The position numbers and the translations under genes are program-made. Shown here in pieces: positions 9,495 through 19,017 of a stretch of 64,000 nucleotides of DNA. Position 1 is the first letter of the stretch, and each line of letters opens with the position of its first letter. The notes under the pieces were generated by a model. It was given only the letters and a program-made list of their open reading frames with translations, had not been told where the DNA came from and searched no databases. Source of the stretch: an uncultured Flavobacteriaceae bacterium (GTDB lineage: Bacteria; Bacteroidota; Bacteroidia; Flavobacteriales; Flavobacteriaceae); NCBI GenBank assembly GCA_947502975.1, contig CANNBV010000001.1, forward strand, positions 186,001 to 250,000. The letters run 5' to 3'.

Positions 9495-9530
9495 GAAAAA
9501 AAAAGAGGTTTCAGCATAAGTTGAAACCTC
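9495..9530 (-). terminator. Rho-independent terminator after the 7TM sensor kinase gene
   Basis: On the minus strand the stem GAGGTTTCA / TGAAACCTC (9505-9513 with 9522-9530) is followed by a run of about ten T residues. It ends the RR-HK operon that runs from 12128 to 9695. Confidence 0.8.
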
Positions 9531-9672
9531 CTAATCTAAGATAAGTGTTTAATCAATTTAAAACATACATCTCGATTGTTGGTTATAATAAATATTGATT
9601 AATAGCATTTAAATTATGAGATATGCGTCTTAAAAACGATTGCTTAAAATTAGCACAAGTAGTTATGAACAT

Positions 9673-9692
9673 ACAATACCAGAGTTCAGGTA
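9673..9692. repeat. 20-bp direct repeat, copy 2 (next to the sensor kinase stop codon)
   Basis: Identical 20-mer to 9459-9478, placed 2 bp beyond the kinase stop. It is too long to recur by chance within 214 bp, so it reflects either a duplication or a paired binding site. Confidence 0.7.
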
Positions 9693-9694
9693 AA

Positions 9695-11515
9695 TTATAA
9701 AGGAAGTGAAATTAATATTGAAGTACCGTAGCCTACTTTAGAATCAATAGATAGTGTGCCGCCAATTTGTTTTATTCTTGAGCTCATATTTTTCAAACCC
9801 AAACCCATGTCGATGTCTTTTGAATTAAAACCCACACCGTCATCTTCAATAGATATTGTAATAGAATCATCATAACCGATAAGCTGTACATCAACAAGTT
9901 TAGCATCAGAATGTTTCAGGATATTATTAAAAGCTTCCTGGGTAACACGATATATTTGTATGGCAATTTCTTCATCTATAGTTTCAGGAAATTGATACTC
10001 ATGAAAATCAATCTTTAAAGAGGTTTGGTCTGATAATGTTTTTGACAACTCTTTAATACTGTCTTTAAAACCAACTATTTTTAAATCTGAAGGCGAAATT
10101 TCATGAGATAAATTTCTAACATCATTGCAAATACCATCGATAGTATTGGTAACATTTTCATCTTTAAATTTATCAGAAACAAAACGCTTTAAATAGCTTA
10201 ATTTACTTCCAATATTATCATGCAGTTCTTTACCTATACGTTTGCGTTCTTGATCTTCACCTTTAATGAAAGCAGTTAAGTTTTTTTGTTCCTGAATTAC
10301 GATGCGTTCTGAAAGCACATTACGTTCGTCATAAATATCTTTTACCATAAATACAACTGTAAATGTCAAGAATAAGATTTCTAAAAAAGAGGTATAAAAT
10401 AAAAGCGGTAAATCGTAGAAATAGGTGTTTAAAATACCATAACCGTGGTACAAAATACTAGCCATTGTTCCTAAAATCATAAATATATAAGCCAAAGCAA
10501 AAAGCGATGTGCGTTTATTGTTTTTACGATAGTATATCGCTATTTGTACAATAATGATGCCTATAAGAATGATAAAAAAACTATACCATATTTTCATAAA
10601 TATAGCCACAGCACTTTCAAAAACATGAGTAAACACAAAATGTAACCCTAACCTTAGTATGATAACAATAGCTAAAAGTATTTCAATACCTTTTTTTAGC
10701 TTGGGTGTATAAGTTTTAGCTTCAAGTATTTTTTGTGAGAATAGCGCAAACAAAACCAAAGAAATTTCACTGAACACAACGTAGTGCGAGTACTTATTTA
10801 TAGTATTACTTTCGGATAAAAAAAATTGTGAAAACACACCGATGTATGCACTGATAAAAAGGCCAAGAAAAACAACATAAGCCGCATAGATAAGGTAAGT
10901 ACTATTTCTTAGGAATGAAAAAATGAAGAGACTAAATACTACAGAGAGGAGACTGACACCAAAATAAGACCCTATAAATATCTGTTGAATGAAGTTTTGC
11001 TTCGTAAATACTTTTTCACTTTTTATACATGCTGAAGTTACCAAAGGTTTACCTTCTTCTTTTTTTAATTTAAGCTGAAAGGTTGCGGTCTCGTTTGGTT
11101 TTAATGAAATAGGAAGAGAAAACAAACGGTGTTCAAGAGGTTTTGAAGAAATGGGGTGTTCAATACCTGTTGTATAAACAGGAACGAATGTATTGTTGTT
11201 TAATTTACAAAGTACAATTTCTTGAATGTAAACATAGGTAAGTTGAAGCACTAAATTTTTAGAGGTTTTTAGTTGATTTTTTAGTGTGAAATCAATAGTA
11301 TTATATGAATTGTTGAAACTGAAATAATAATAAGTTTTAGTATCTAATTCTTGATGTTGTGATGCACCATTTATTTTTGAAAATGGCTTTAGGTTAGTTA
11401 AAGAAAAATCAGCATCAATATAAAGCGTGTCTGCTTGTGCCTTTAAATTTAAACTATAGCTTAAACTTAAAAGCAAGAAATATATAAAATAGTTATGAAA
11501 GCAAGCTTTTTTCAT
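9695..11515 (-). CDS. sensor histidine kinase, 7TMR-DISM type with HisKA_3/HATPase_c
   Basis: 606 residues. A signal peptide (1-27) precedes an extracytoplasmic 7TMR-DISMED2-like domain (about 30-165) and seven predicted membrane helices (about 178-395). A short coiled coil leads to the NarL-type dimerisation box ERKRIGKELHDNIGS, with phospho-acceptor His432. The ATPase domain has N-box QEAFNNILKH (526-535), DDGVGF (558-563) and GLGLKNM (571-577), all intact. It should phosphorylate the NarL-type regulator encoded just upstream, whose coding region overlaps this one by 23 bp. The DISM module suggests sensing of a small, often carbohydrate-like, ligand; the ligand is unknown. Confidence 0.9.
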   Translation of the reverse strand: MKKACFHNYFIYFLLLSLSYSLNLKAQADTLYIDADFSLTNLKPFSKINGASQHQELDTKTYYYFSFNNSYNTIDFTLKNQLKTSKNLVLQLTYVYIQEIVLCKLNNNTFVPVYTTGIEHPISSKPLEHRLFSLPISLKPNETATFQLKLKKEEGKPLVTSACIKSEKVFTKQNFIQQIFIGSYFGVSLLSVVFSLFIFSFLRNSTYLIYAAYVVFLGLFISAYIGVFSQFFLSESNTINKYSHYVVFSEISLVLFALFSQKILEAKTYTPKLKKGIEILLAIVIILRLGLHFVFTHVFESAVAIFMKIWYSFFIILIGIIIVQIAIYYRKNNKRTSLFALAYIFMILGTMASILYHGYGILNTYFYDLPLLFYTSFLEILFLTFTVVFMVKDIYDERNVLSERIVIQEQKNLTAFIKGEDQERKRIGKELHDNIGSKLSYLKRFVSDKFKDENVTNTIDGICNDVRNLSHEISPSDLKIVGFKDSIKELSKTLSDQTSLKIDFHEYQFPETIDEEIAIQIYRVTQEAFNNILKHSDAKLVDVQLIGYDDSITISIEDDGVGFNSKDIDMGLGLKNMSSRIKQIGGTLSIDSKVGYGTSILISLPL

Positions 11516-12128
11516 TCACAAGTTTTACTAAATCTATAGAATTATGGATGTTTAATTTTTTGAAGATATTTTTCTTATGTGTTTCTACAGTGTAAGCACT
11601 AATAAATAGGTTTTCAGCAATTTGTGGAACATTATGACCCTTCAGTAATTCAGTAATAATTTCCTTTTCCCGTCTTGTAATTTTTATTTTTTCGACAAAA
11701 CCGTCGGTTTCTACAACAGCATTTTTAACACCTTTTCCAAGGTAAAAGGATTTGCTTTCAAAAACCGAATCTAAAGCATTTAAAAGATCGTTAGACGAAC
11801 AGTTTTTCAATAAAAACCCATCTGCTTTACATTGCTGGGCTTTTTTTACGATACTTTCTTTATTGTACATCGTAAGGATAATCACTTTAATTTTTGGATT
11901 TAGGGTTTTTATCTCTTTAAGAATATCTAAACCATTTTTTTCTGGAAGGTTAAGGTCTAATAAAACAACATCAGGAGGACTTGTTTTTATAGAGGGTATT
12001 ACATTATTACCATTAGTAATATAACCAAGGATTTGATACTCATTTTGAGTTTTGAATATAGACAATAAGCCATCAATAACTATTTGATGATCTTCACAGA
12101 TGAGGATTTTTTTTGGTTGGTTCTGCAT
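11493..12128 (-). CDS. NarL/LuxR-family response regulator
   Basis: 211 residues. The receiver domain (1-125) has acidic pocket Glu12/Asp13, phospho-acceptor Asp58 (VVLLDLNLPEKNG), Thr86 and Lys108, all in place. A LuxR-type HTH (about 148-207) carries TRREKEIITELLKGHN and the recognition helix region SAYTVETHKKNIFKKL. It is the first gene of a two-gene operon with the 7TM kinase and overlaps it by 23 bp, so translational coupling is likely. Confidence 0.92.
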   Translation of the reverse strand: MQNQPKKILICEDHQIVIDGLLSIFKTQNEYQILGYITNGNNVIPSIKTSPPDVVLLDLNLPEKNGLDILKEIKTLNPKIKVIILTMYNKESIVKKAQQCKADGFLLKNCSSNDLLNALDSVFESKSFYLGKGVKNAVVETDGFVEKIKITRREKEIITELLKGHNVPQIAENLFISAYTVETHKKNIFKKLNIHNSIDLVKLVNEKSLLS

Positions 12129-12221
12129 GTGAGCAATCTACATGAAGAAAGATACAAAAAACCAACAATATAACTTGGGAGAGGTTTTTGGGAGCTAACA
12201 TAATTATACTGTTAAGATTAC

Positions 12222-12275
12222 CTAAATTCTAAACTAAAGAAACTGACAATGTGTTATTTTTAACAACAACTCATT
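12222..12275 (-). pseudogene. fragment of a lost barrel-protein paralogue (C-terminal end only)
   Basis: Read on the minus strand, this 54-bp stretch encodes NELLLKNNTLSVSLV, a TAG stop, then NL. It matches the last strand of both nearby exported proteins (SLLLNKDNPLKLGIRFNF and FINQNNILALSLVWNL), with Trp of the second replaced by TAG. At DNA level, about 33 of 41 bases match 7028-7068 by hand count. It lies in the 335-bp divergent gap between two two-component operons (12129-12463), where I see no other feature. A short match can arise by chance, so confidence is moderate. Confidence 0.45.
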
Positions 12276-12463
12276 AAATTTTGTTAGTTTTCTGTTGTGA
12301 ATCTCAAGTTAAGAAAACGAACTCTAATACGGATAGTTATAATAATTTTAGTGATTAAGCCTGACTGTTAGATGTAACATAAATTGTAAAAACCATTCTA
12401 ATTTATAGTGGAGTTAAAGACTTAAGACAAAAAGCGATACTTGTTTCTCTACCCTAATTTTAA

Positions 12464-14530
12464 ATGCGTAAATATTTATCACATACATTCTTCTTTTTTT
12501 TATTTGCTGTTTTGGCACATGCACAACAGACAGAGGTTTTCAAAGAGCAATTAGATAGTATTCATAAACTTAGGCGGTTAACTGAAAATGAAAATCTAGA
12601 TTTAGAAACCAGAATACTACATGCTAAAACAGCAAGTACATTATCTCATAAAACAGGAATAGATTCGGTTATTCTTAAATCGAATATGGATTTAGCATGG
12701 ATTTATTTGCAGCATAAAAAGTACTCCAAACAATCAAGGGACTTAAACCATAAAAACTTAAAGATGGCATATCATCTCAAGGACTCTTCGAGGGTGGCTT
12801 TTATTAGTAACTATTTGGCCTATTATTTCGATGAGTATAATGGTGTAAATAGCGATAGCTCATATTATTACTACAATAATGCATTAAAAATATATGATAA
12901 TCTAAATCCAGAAACAAAAAGTATAGATGATATTATTGGTGAAGTTGAAGTACTAGATGGAATAAACTTTTTACAGCAAGACGAATTAGATTATCTAGGC
13001 AGTCAGGCTACCTCTATTAAAGCTATTAATTTGTTGAATAAGCTTCCTGATGGCGAAGAAAAATTTTATAATTTGTGTGATCTGTATAGTGGTTTAGGCG
13101 TAAATTTAAAACGACTTAAACATTATGAAAAGGGTCTGGAGTACTATAAAAAAGGATTAGAAATAAGTAAAAAACTAGAAGATAATTGGAAACCTTATTT
13201 ATATATTAATATAAATATAGCTGAGCTATATAAAGATAAAGGAGATTACAAACAAGCTCTAAATATTTATAATCAGCTCTTAGGAGAAAACAGAGCTCTC
13301 GAAAACAAAGATCCAGAATCCTATGGCTCCATATTAAATAATGTGGCACATACCAAATTTTTATCAGGAGACAAAGATCATAGAACTATCGATTCTTTAT
13401 TTACAACAGCCTATGCTATTTTTAATGATTTAGATTTATCCTATGAGATTTCAGCTTCAGGAAATGATATGGCAGATTATTATTATGCTATTGGAGAAAA
13501 AGCAAAAGCTCTGGAATTAACAAGTCATTCTTATGAGTTAGCCAAGACAGGTAGAGAATATAGAGAAGTTTTAAGAGCCTTAACAATGCTTTCTAACCTA
13601 AAGGAAGGTGATTCAGGAAAAGCCTATTTGCATGAGTATATCCGACTTAATGATAGCCTAATTACTAAAGAGCGCCAAAATCGTAATAAGTACGCTCGTA
13701 TACAATACGAGACCGACCAATACATCAAAGAAACAGAACGTCTTAATACCCAGAATGTACTAGTTATCATTATTGCTATGATATTGGTACTACTTACCCT
13801 ATTGATATATTTTATAAAGCGGCAACAAACCAAGCATGAACTATTAATTTATGAGCGAGAGCAACAAGAGGCCACCCAACAGATCTATGAATTACTATTA
13901 AACCAACAAAGCAAGCTGGAAGAAGGCCGTTTAAAGGAACGGCATCGTATATCAGAAGAAGTACATGATGGCATATTGAGTCATTTATTTGGAGCTAGAT
14001 TAGGACTGGGCTTTTTACCAATAGAAGGTGATACGGAGACTAAACGACAGTTTCAGGATTTGTTAGTAGAATTACAGGAAGTAGAACGCGAAATGCGAGA
14101 CATCTCACATAAATTAAAGCAAGACGATAGCATAACAGCCACCAATTTTGAAGCCTTGTTAAAAGAATATGTAGCTACTCAGAGTAAACGAGGGAGGATT
14201 AATTATAAAATAGACAATAGTGTAGTATGGGAAAAGATACCAAATACAGTAAAAATAGCGTTGTATAGGTTGGTGCAGGAGGCAATGAAAAATATTATCA
14301 CCCATGCCAAGGCTAAAATGGTAACTATAGATTTAAAAACTAAAGAAGATAAACTAGAAATAAAGATAATAGATAATGGTATAGGGTTTGATGCACAAAC
14401 CTTTAAAGAAGGCATAGGGTTAAGGAATATGGCTTCAAGAATAGAAAAGCTAAAAGGCGAGTTTACGATAATTTCACAAAAAGAATTAGGAACAACAATA
14501 CAATGTAGTATACCCATAATAAGAAGATAA
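12464..14530 (+). CDS. TPR-domain sensor histidine kinase (HisKA_3/HATPase_c)
   Basis: 688 residues. A signal peptide (MRKYLSHTFFFFLF, cleavage after AHAQ at about 21) precedes a periplasmic TPR-rich region (about 50-400; clear repeat around YEKGLEYYKKGLEISKKL). One membrane helix spans 431-451, followed by a coiled coil. The dimerisation box is ERHRISEEVHDGILSH with His501, and the ATPase N-box is QEAMKNIITHAKA, followed by DNGIGFD and GIGLRNM. It phosphorylates, by inference, the regulator encoded 2 bp downstream. The TPR sensor suggests a protein or peptide partner in the periplasm. Catalytic residues appear intact. Confidence 0.92.
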   Translation: MRKYLSHTFFFFLFAVLAHAQQTEVFKEQLDSIHKLRRLTENENLDLETRILHAKTASTLSHKTGIDSVILKSNMDLAWIYLQHKKYSKQSRDLNHKNLKMAYHLKDSSRVAFISNYLAYYFDEYNGVNSDSSYYYYNNALKIYDNLNPETKSIDDIIGEVEVLDGINFLQQDELDYLGSQATSIKAINLLNKLPDGEEKFYNLCDLYSGLGVNLKRLKHYEKGLEYYKKGLEISKKLEDNWKPYLYININIAELYKDKGDYKQALNIYNQLLGENRALENKDPESYGSILNNVAHTKFLSGDKDHRTIDSLFTTAYAIFNDLDLSYEISASGNDMADYYYAIGEKAKALELTSHSYELAKTGREYREVLRALTMLSNLKEGDSGKAYLHEYIRLNDSLITKERQNRNKYARIQYETDQYIKETERLNTQNVLVIIIAMILVLLTLLIYFIKRQQTKHELLIYEREQQEATQQIYELLLNQQSKLEEGRLKERHRISEEVHDGILSHLFGARLGLGFLPIEGDTETKRQFQDLLVELQEVEREMRDISHKLKQDDSITATNFEALLKEYVATQSKRGRINYKIDNSVVWEKIPNTVKIALYRLVQEAMKNIITHAKAKMVTIDLKTKEDKLEIKIIDNGIGFDAQTFKEGIGLRNMASRIEKLKGEFTIISQKELGTTIQCSIPIIRR

Positions 14531-14532
14531 TT

Positions 14533-15210
14533 ATGACAAAAACATATAGTGTTTTAATAATAGAAGACCATCCATTAATCATTGAAGCCTACAAAAGAGC
14601 TTTTTCCCAAATAAGTACAAACAATAAGACACTTAATTTTAACATTGAAACCGCCACCAATTGCGATAGTGCCTACTTAAGAATTAATGATGCTAAAGTA
14701 AACAACAACATTGATATCGTGTTTTTAGATATAAAACTTCCACCTTCTAAAGATGGAAATATAATGTCTGGAGAAGATTTGGGTGCTATTATAAGAAAGA
14801 ATCTTTCTAAGGTAAAAATAATAGTTGCTACCACATTTAGTGATAATTATAGGTTAAATGCCATATTTAAAAACATAAACCCAGAAGGGTTTTTGGTAAA
14901 GAATGATCTAAATCCAAAAGAACTAGTTTTAGCTATTAACACTATGCTTAACAATGAATCTTACTACTGTAAAACGGTTTTAAAACTGATGCGAAAACAT
15001 GTTTCCAACGATATTATTGTAGATACTATTGATAGAAGATTATTGTTTGAATTATCTAGAGGAAGTAAAATGACAGAGTTGCCTCAAATAATACCATTAT
15101 CGCTGGCAGCTATAGAAAAAAGAAAGCGACGTTTAAAACAAGTATTTGGAATAGGAGATAAAAGTGATAGAAAGTTGTTACAAATTGCTGAAGAAAAAGG
15201 ATTTATATAA
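14533..15210 (+). CDS. response regulator with NarL-like C-terminal DNA-binding region
   Basis: 225 residues. The receiver has Glu11/Asp12, phospho-acceptor Asp66 (VFLDIKLPPSKDG), Thr100 and Lys123. The C-terminal part (about 160-225) ends with an HTH-like segment AIEKRKRRLKQVF and the tail LLQIAEEKGFI. The start lies 2 bp after the kinase stop, so the two form an operon. A paralogue of the same length at 34929-35603 shares the end (KRRLKEVF, LAEEKGFI) but has lost the phospho-acceptor Asp. Target genes are unknown; the Cys-rich lipoprotein downstream is a candidate by position only. Confidence 0.88.
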   Translation: MTKTYSVLIIEDHPLIIEAYKRAFSQISTNNKTLNFNIETATNCDSAYLRINDAKVNNNIDIVFLDIKLPPSKDGNIMSGEDLGAIIRKNLSKVKIIVATTFSDNYRLNAIFKNINPEGFLVKNDLNPKELVLAINTMLNNESYYCKTVLKLMRKHVSNDIIVDTIDRRLLFELSRGSKMTELPQIIPLSLAAIEKRKRRLKQVFGIGDKSDRKLLQIAEEKGFI

Positions 15211-15402
15211 CCTTTAATGCATTGCTATTGTATGTATATAATAAGTTTTATCTGTTGTATGATTTATAGACTTTGTTTCTAAACAAAGTTTTTAAAATGG
15301 TAACTAGAATAAAACATGCAGAAATAATTTTTTTCATTAGCGTATTTTAAGTTATTTTGCGATTAAGGTTAATTTGACGTTTCTAAAATTATACTATTTG
15401 TT

Positions 15403-15645
15403 ATGAAAAAATTTTTAATATTAATCCCTTTATTAGGAGTACTGGTTTTTTCAGCTTGTGGTGGAGATGATACAAAACCTACAGTTACCGAATCTTCATG
15501 TGTAATTTGTAAAGTTCCTGGAGAACCAGATTTTGGTGTTTGTAGGGGTGGAAATGGAAATGCTATTGTAGGAAGTACTGATACAGGTATTACTTATGAA
15601 GAATATATTTCGGGTGTAGAATTGGCTGGGGCAAATTGCGAGTAG
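15403..15645 (+). CDS. small Cys-rich lipoprotein, unknown function
   Basis: 80 residues. A lipoprotein signal (MKKFLILIPLLGVLVFSACG) has its lipobox Cys at residue 19, followed by the GGDD stretch typical of lipoproteins exported to the flavobacterial surface. Four further Cys (CVIC, VCRGG, ANCE) could form two disulfides or bind a metal. I recognise no family. It follows the TPR-kinase/regulator pair on the same strand after 192 bp, so it might be a target or partner of that system. Confidence 0.7.
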   Translation: MKKFLILIPLLGVLVFSACGGDDTKPTVTESSCVICKVPGEPDFGVCRGGNGNAIVGSTDTGITYEEYISGVELAGANCE

Positions 15646-15712
15646 CCAATAAATCAGAGGCTATACGCACTATTTTATTCTCAGAAAAGCTTTAATTTTT
15701 AAAGACTGAGCC

Positions 15713-15945
15713 TTAATCATTAAGTTTCAGCATCGCCATAAATGCCAGTTGAGGTATCTCTACATTACCAATTTGGCGCATACGGTTTTTACCTTTTTTC
15801 TGTTTTTCCATAAGTTTATGTTTACACGAAATATCACCGCCGTAACATTTAGAGCTCATATGTTTGTCAAGTGTTCTAATTAATTCACAAGAAATAATTT
15901 TGTGCTAATACCCCTTTTTAATAGCAGGAATATCGAACATTAACA
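15713..15945 (-). pseudogene. lepA 3'-end remnant (EF4 C-terminal fragment)
   Basis: On the minus strand this reads [13 protein letters not shown], then [20 protein letters not shown], then [20 protein letters not shown] and LND plus stop, aligning with the last 61 residues of the intact LepA (20999-22795). By hand count, 44 of 61 residues match. Further upstream, FDIP is still recognisable (15931-15937 region), but an in-frame TAG and mismatches break the frame, and beyond about 15945 the similarity stops. It is in the same orientation as lepA and 5 kb from it, with a four-gene plus-strand cassette between the two. No start or ribosome site is present, so it cannot be a functional GTPase. 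Confidence 0.88.
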
Positions 15946-16082
15946 AAAATTAATTACAGCTTACGGGATCTGTTATACCTAAAAACAACCAATTCACCCC
16001 TTTTTTCACCCGTTTTATAAAATTGAGTTTCTTTAATTAGGTCTTTTTGTAGAGTTTTACACTATCAAAAAACGATACAATT

Positions 16083-18467
16083 ATGAAATCATCAATCCAA
16101 TTTATTTTAGTGTTTTTATTAAGTGCTTTTTACAGTAATGCTCAAAGCACAATTTCTGGAACAATTAAAGAAACTAACAATCGTGTTTTAGAGTTTGCCA
16201 ATGTGATACTGTATAACGCTGATACAAATCAAGTTATAACAGGAGTTATTTCAAATGAAAAGGGTATTTATCTTTTTGAAGATGTTACAAATAGCAGCTA
16301 TTATATTGAAGTATCTACACTAGGGTTTAAGACAAAAAAGTCTGAAGTTTTTGAACTACTTGAGAATAAAACCTTAGACTTTACTTTAGAAGAAGAAACA
16401 CAAGTTTTAAATGAAGTTGTTGTAAAAAGTAAACGACCAGTAATTAGACAAACAGCCGAAAAACTTGTGGTTGATTTAGAACAGTCAGAAATGATAAATT
16501 CTAATTTACAAGATGTTATAAAGCGCGTTCCTGGAATAATTATTACCAACAACGGAATTAATTTTGCTGGAAGAAGTGATGTTAGAATTTTGATAAATGG
16601 TAAAACTACCGATTATATGGACATGACAACGTTACTTCAAGATTTACCAGCAGATAACATTGCAAAAGTAGAGTTGATAGAGCAACCAGGAGCAGAGTTT
16701 GATGCAGAGGGTTCGGGCCCTATCATTAATATTATTCTAAAGAAAAACGTTAAGTTAGGTACTCATGGCAGTGTAAATGCCTGGATTGGAGAAGACGAAG
16801 GAGTAGAGCATGGTACAAGTTTTTCAATTGCCAGTTATAAAAACAAACTAAATTGGCAAGCAAATATTGGGCAATCTAGCCCAACTTGGAGGGACGATTT
16901 GTTCATCAAGCGACGCGTTCAAGACCCTAATTCAATGGAAGAAACGGTATACGATCAAGCTACAATAGAGCCTTACGACCCTAAAACCCTTAGATTTGGG
17001 GGTGGTTTAGACTATTACATAAATGATAAGCATTCCATTGGTTTCAGCACACGCTATATTAGCACCAATTCAGATAGAACATCTAGAAGTAACACATCTA
17101 TTTCGTCACCTAATTTTAGTGAGATGTTGGTGTCACAAAATGCATTCGATAGAGAACGACGTACACTAAATATAAATCCGTATTACGAGTTTAAAACGGA
17201 AGGACATAAATTGGTCGCAGATTTTAATTATGTGAACTTCACAAACGATAATGTTGATGAGGTTTTTTCAGCCAATGGAAATACAGTACCGTTTGCAAAT
17301 CAACGTTATTTACAAGACGGAGAGTTTACAATCAACACCTATAAAATAGATTATACCCGTACGTTTTCTGAAGATTTCAAACTTAGTTTTGGTAGTAAAT
17401 ATGCAGTTGTAGATACTGATAGTGATTTAAAGTCTTTTATTCAAAATAGTACTACGGGAGAATTTGAGTTTCAGGAAAACAATAGCAATCGTTTTTTAAT
17501 TGATGAAACCATTTTTGCTGTATACACAAAATTAAATGCACAATATGGGAAATGGTCTTTCTCTGGAGGTATTCGTTTTGAAGATAGTAATACAGAAGGT
17601 ATTTCAACAAATGCTGACGATAGTAGAACAAGAAAAATCACGAGGTTTTTTCCAAGTGCGTCAATAAGTAGAAAAATAAATAAAAATTTAGGCGCAAATA
17701 TTGCTTACAGCAACCGTATAAGAAGACCTTCCTATAACAGTTTAAATTCATTTGTACAGTTTTATGACCCTTTAACTTCTGAAGTTGGAAACCCGAACTT
17801 AAAGCCATCATTCACTAATAATTATCAATTTAATTTAACATTTGATAGCCAGCCGTTTTTCACCATAGCCTACAGTGAGACTAAAGACGATTTGTTTTTA
17901 TTCATTTCACAAGATGATGCCACAGCACAAGTAAGTCGTACTACAATTAATTTATCAGAAAGAAGAAACTGGAATTTTAGATTGTTTGGCCCCTTAGATT
18001 TTATAAAAGGTGTAGAAGGTTTTTCAGGTTTTATAGTAGATTATAATGAGTTTATGTCTTTCGATTTAAACCCGCAATTAGAACTTTCTAAATGGAATAT
18101 AGGGTGGTACACCCAAGCTAGTTACGAGTTGCCATGGGAAATAAATGCAGAAATGTCTAGTTATTTCGGTTCAGGAGCTTTAGAGGGGCAAATAGATGTA
18201 GGATGGATTGGTGATCTAAGCTTTTCTTTTGGGAAGAAATTTATGGACGATAGATTAAAAGTAAATTTAGGTATTAATAAGGTTTTAAATAGAGGTTTTG
18301 TAGGAACTGTAAACTACGATAATATTGATGCAGAAATTGAAGCTAATGGGTCAAGACAAAATGTACAATTAAGACTAGCCTATAGTTTTGGTTCTAAATT
18401 TGGTAAAAAGAAAAGCAGAAGAAATTCCTCTAGTGAAGAGCAAAACCGAATCGAAGAAAATAATTAA
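16083..18467 (+). CDS. TonB-dependent-receptor-like outer-membrane beta-barrel protein
   Basis: 794 residues with a signal peptide (cleavage after SNAQ, about 21). A carboxypeptidase-regulatory-like fold (about 23-105; ISGTIKETNN, EFANVILY) precedes a plug-like domain (about 110-220; LQDVIKRVPGIIIT, VRILINGKTTDY). A barrel of the OMP_b-brl_3 type (about 240-770) follows and ends in QLRLAYSFGSKFG plus a basic tail. It lacks a clear TonB box. Family members take up substrates or act as outer-membrane sensors. It is first of a tight operon with an HExxH membrane protein, a LytS kinase and a LytTR regulator, which suggests a signalling role. The ligand is unknown. Confidence 0.88.
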   Translation: MKSSIQFILVFLLSAFYSNAQSTISGTIKETNNRVLEFANVILYNADTNQVITGVISNEKGIYLFEDVTNSSYYIEVSTLGFKTKKSEVFELLENKTLDFTLEEETQVLNEVVVKSKRPVIRQTAEKLVVDLEQSEMINSNLQDVIKRVPGIIITNNGINFAGRSDVRILINGKTTDYMDMTTLLQDLPADNIAKVELIEQPGAEFDAEGSGPIINIILKKNVKLGTHGSVNAWIGEDEGVEHGTSFSIASYKNKLNWQANIGQSSPTWRDDLFIKRRVQDPNSMEETVYDQATIEPYDPKTLRFGGGLDYYINDKHSIGFSTRYISTNSDRTSRSNTSISSPNFSEMLVSQNAFDRERRTLNINPYYEFKTEGHKLVADFNYVNFTNDNVDEVFSANGNTVPFANQRYLQDGEFTINTYKIDYTRTFSEDFKLSFGSKYAVVDTDSDLKSFIQNSTTGEFEFQENNSNRFLIDETIFAVYTKLNAQYGKWSFSGGIRFEDSNTEGISTNADDSRTRKITRFFPSASISRKINKNLGANIAYSNRIRRPSYNSLNSFVQFYDPLTSEVGNPNLKPSFTNNYQFNLTFDSQPFFTIAYSETKDDLFLFISQDDATAQVSRTTINLSERRNWNFRLFGPLDFIKGVEGFSGFIVDYNEFMSFDLNPQLELSKWNIGWYTQASYELPWEINAEMSSYFGSGALEGQIDVGWIGDLSFSFGKKFMDDRLKVNLGINKVLNRGFVGTVNYDNIDAEIEANGSRQNVQLRLAYSFGSKFGKKKSRRNSSSEEQNRIEENN

Positions 18468-18468
18468 G

Positions 18469-19017
18469 ATGATCACAAAAAATAATTTAATAAAGTATAC
18501 TATTGCTATTGTAGTAGCTACATTTATAACGTTCTTTTTTCACGAAATGTCTCATTGGGTTTCGTATGAATTATTGGGATATGATGCAGGTTTTACTCTA
18601 AATACAGCTAACGTAAAAAATCCTGAAATTAAACTTTCAACAAATCAAAGGATTATAACAAGTGGCTCTGGCCCTTTGTTTACAATCATACAAGCGACTG
18701 TTTTCTATTTTATTTTAAAGAAAAAAAATAATTTAATGCTATATCCCTTTTTGTTTCTTCCTTTTGTAATGAGATTAGGTGCAGGTATAGCCAATGTTTT
18801 TGAAGCTAATGACGAAGGTAGAATTAGTTTATACTTAGGCTTAAACTTGTATACGATATCCGTTATTGTAGTTACTTTCTTGTTTTTTTTAGTTTATAAA
18901 ACTTCAAAAAGAGGGAAGTATGGATTAAAAACTAATATTTTTACTTTCATAATGGCACTATTACTAATACTTTTTATTAGCTACGCAGATAATAAATTTA
19001 ATCTAAGATTTATTTAA
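18469..19017 (+). CDS. integral membrane protein with HExxH motif, M50-like
   Basis: The start is taken at the ATG 18469, 1 bp after the receptor stop, giving 182 residues; a longer frame from 18388 would overlap the receptor. There are about five membrane helices. The first carries HEMSH (His25, Glu26, His29), and a later helix region has ANVFEANDEG (108-117), reminiscent of the NxxPxxxxDG second motif of M50 site-2-type proteases. This suggests intramembrane metalloprotease activity, but conservation around the motif is weak, so it is inference. Its stop overlaps the next start (TAATG), so it is coupled to the LytS kinase. Confidence 0.65.
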   Translation: MITKNNLIKYTIAIVVATFITFFFHEMSHWVSYELLGYDAGFTLNTANVKNPEIKLSTNQRIITSGSGPLFTIIQATVFYFILKKKNNLMLYPFLFLPFVMRLGAGIANVFEANDEGRISLYLGLNLYTISVIVVTFLFFLVYKTSKRGKYGLKTNIFTFIMALLLILFISYADNKFNLRFI

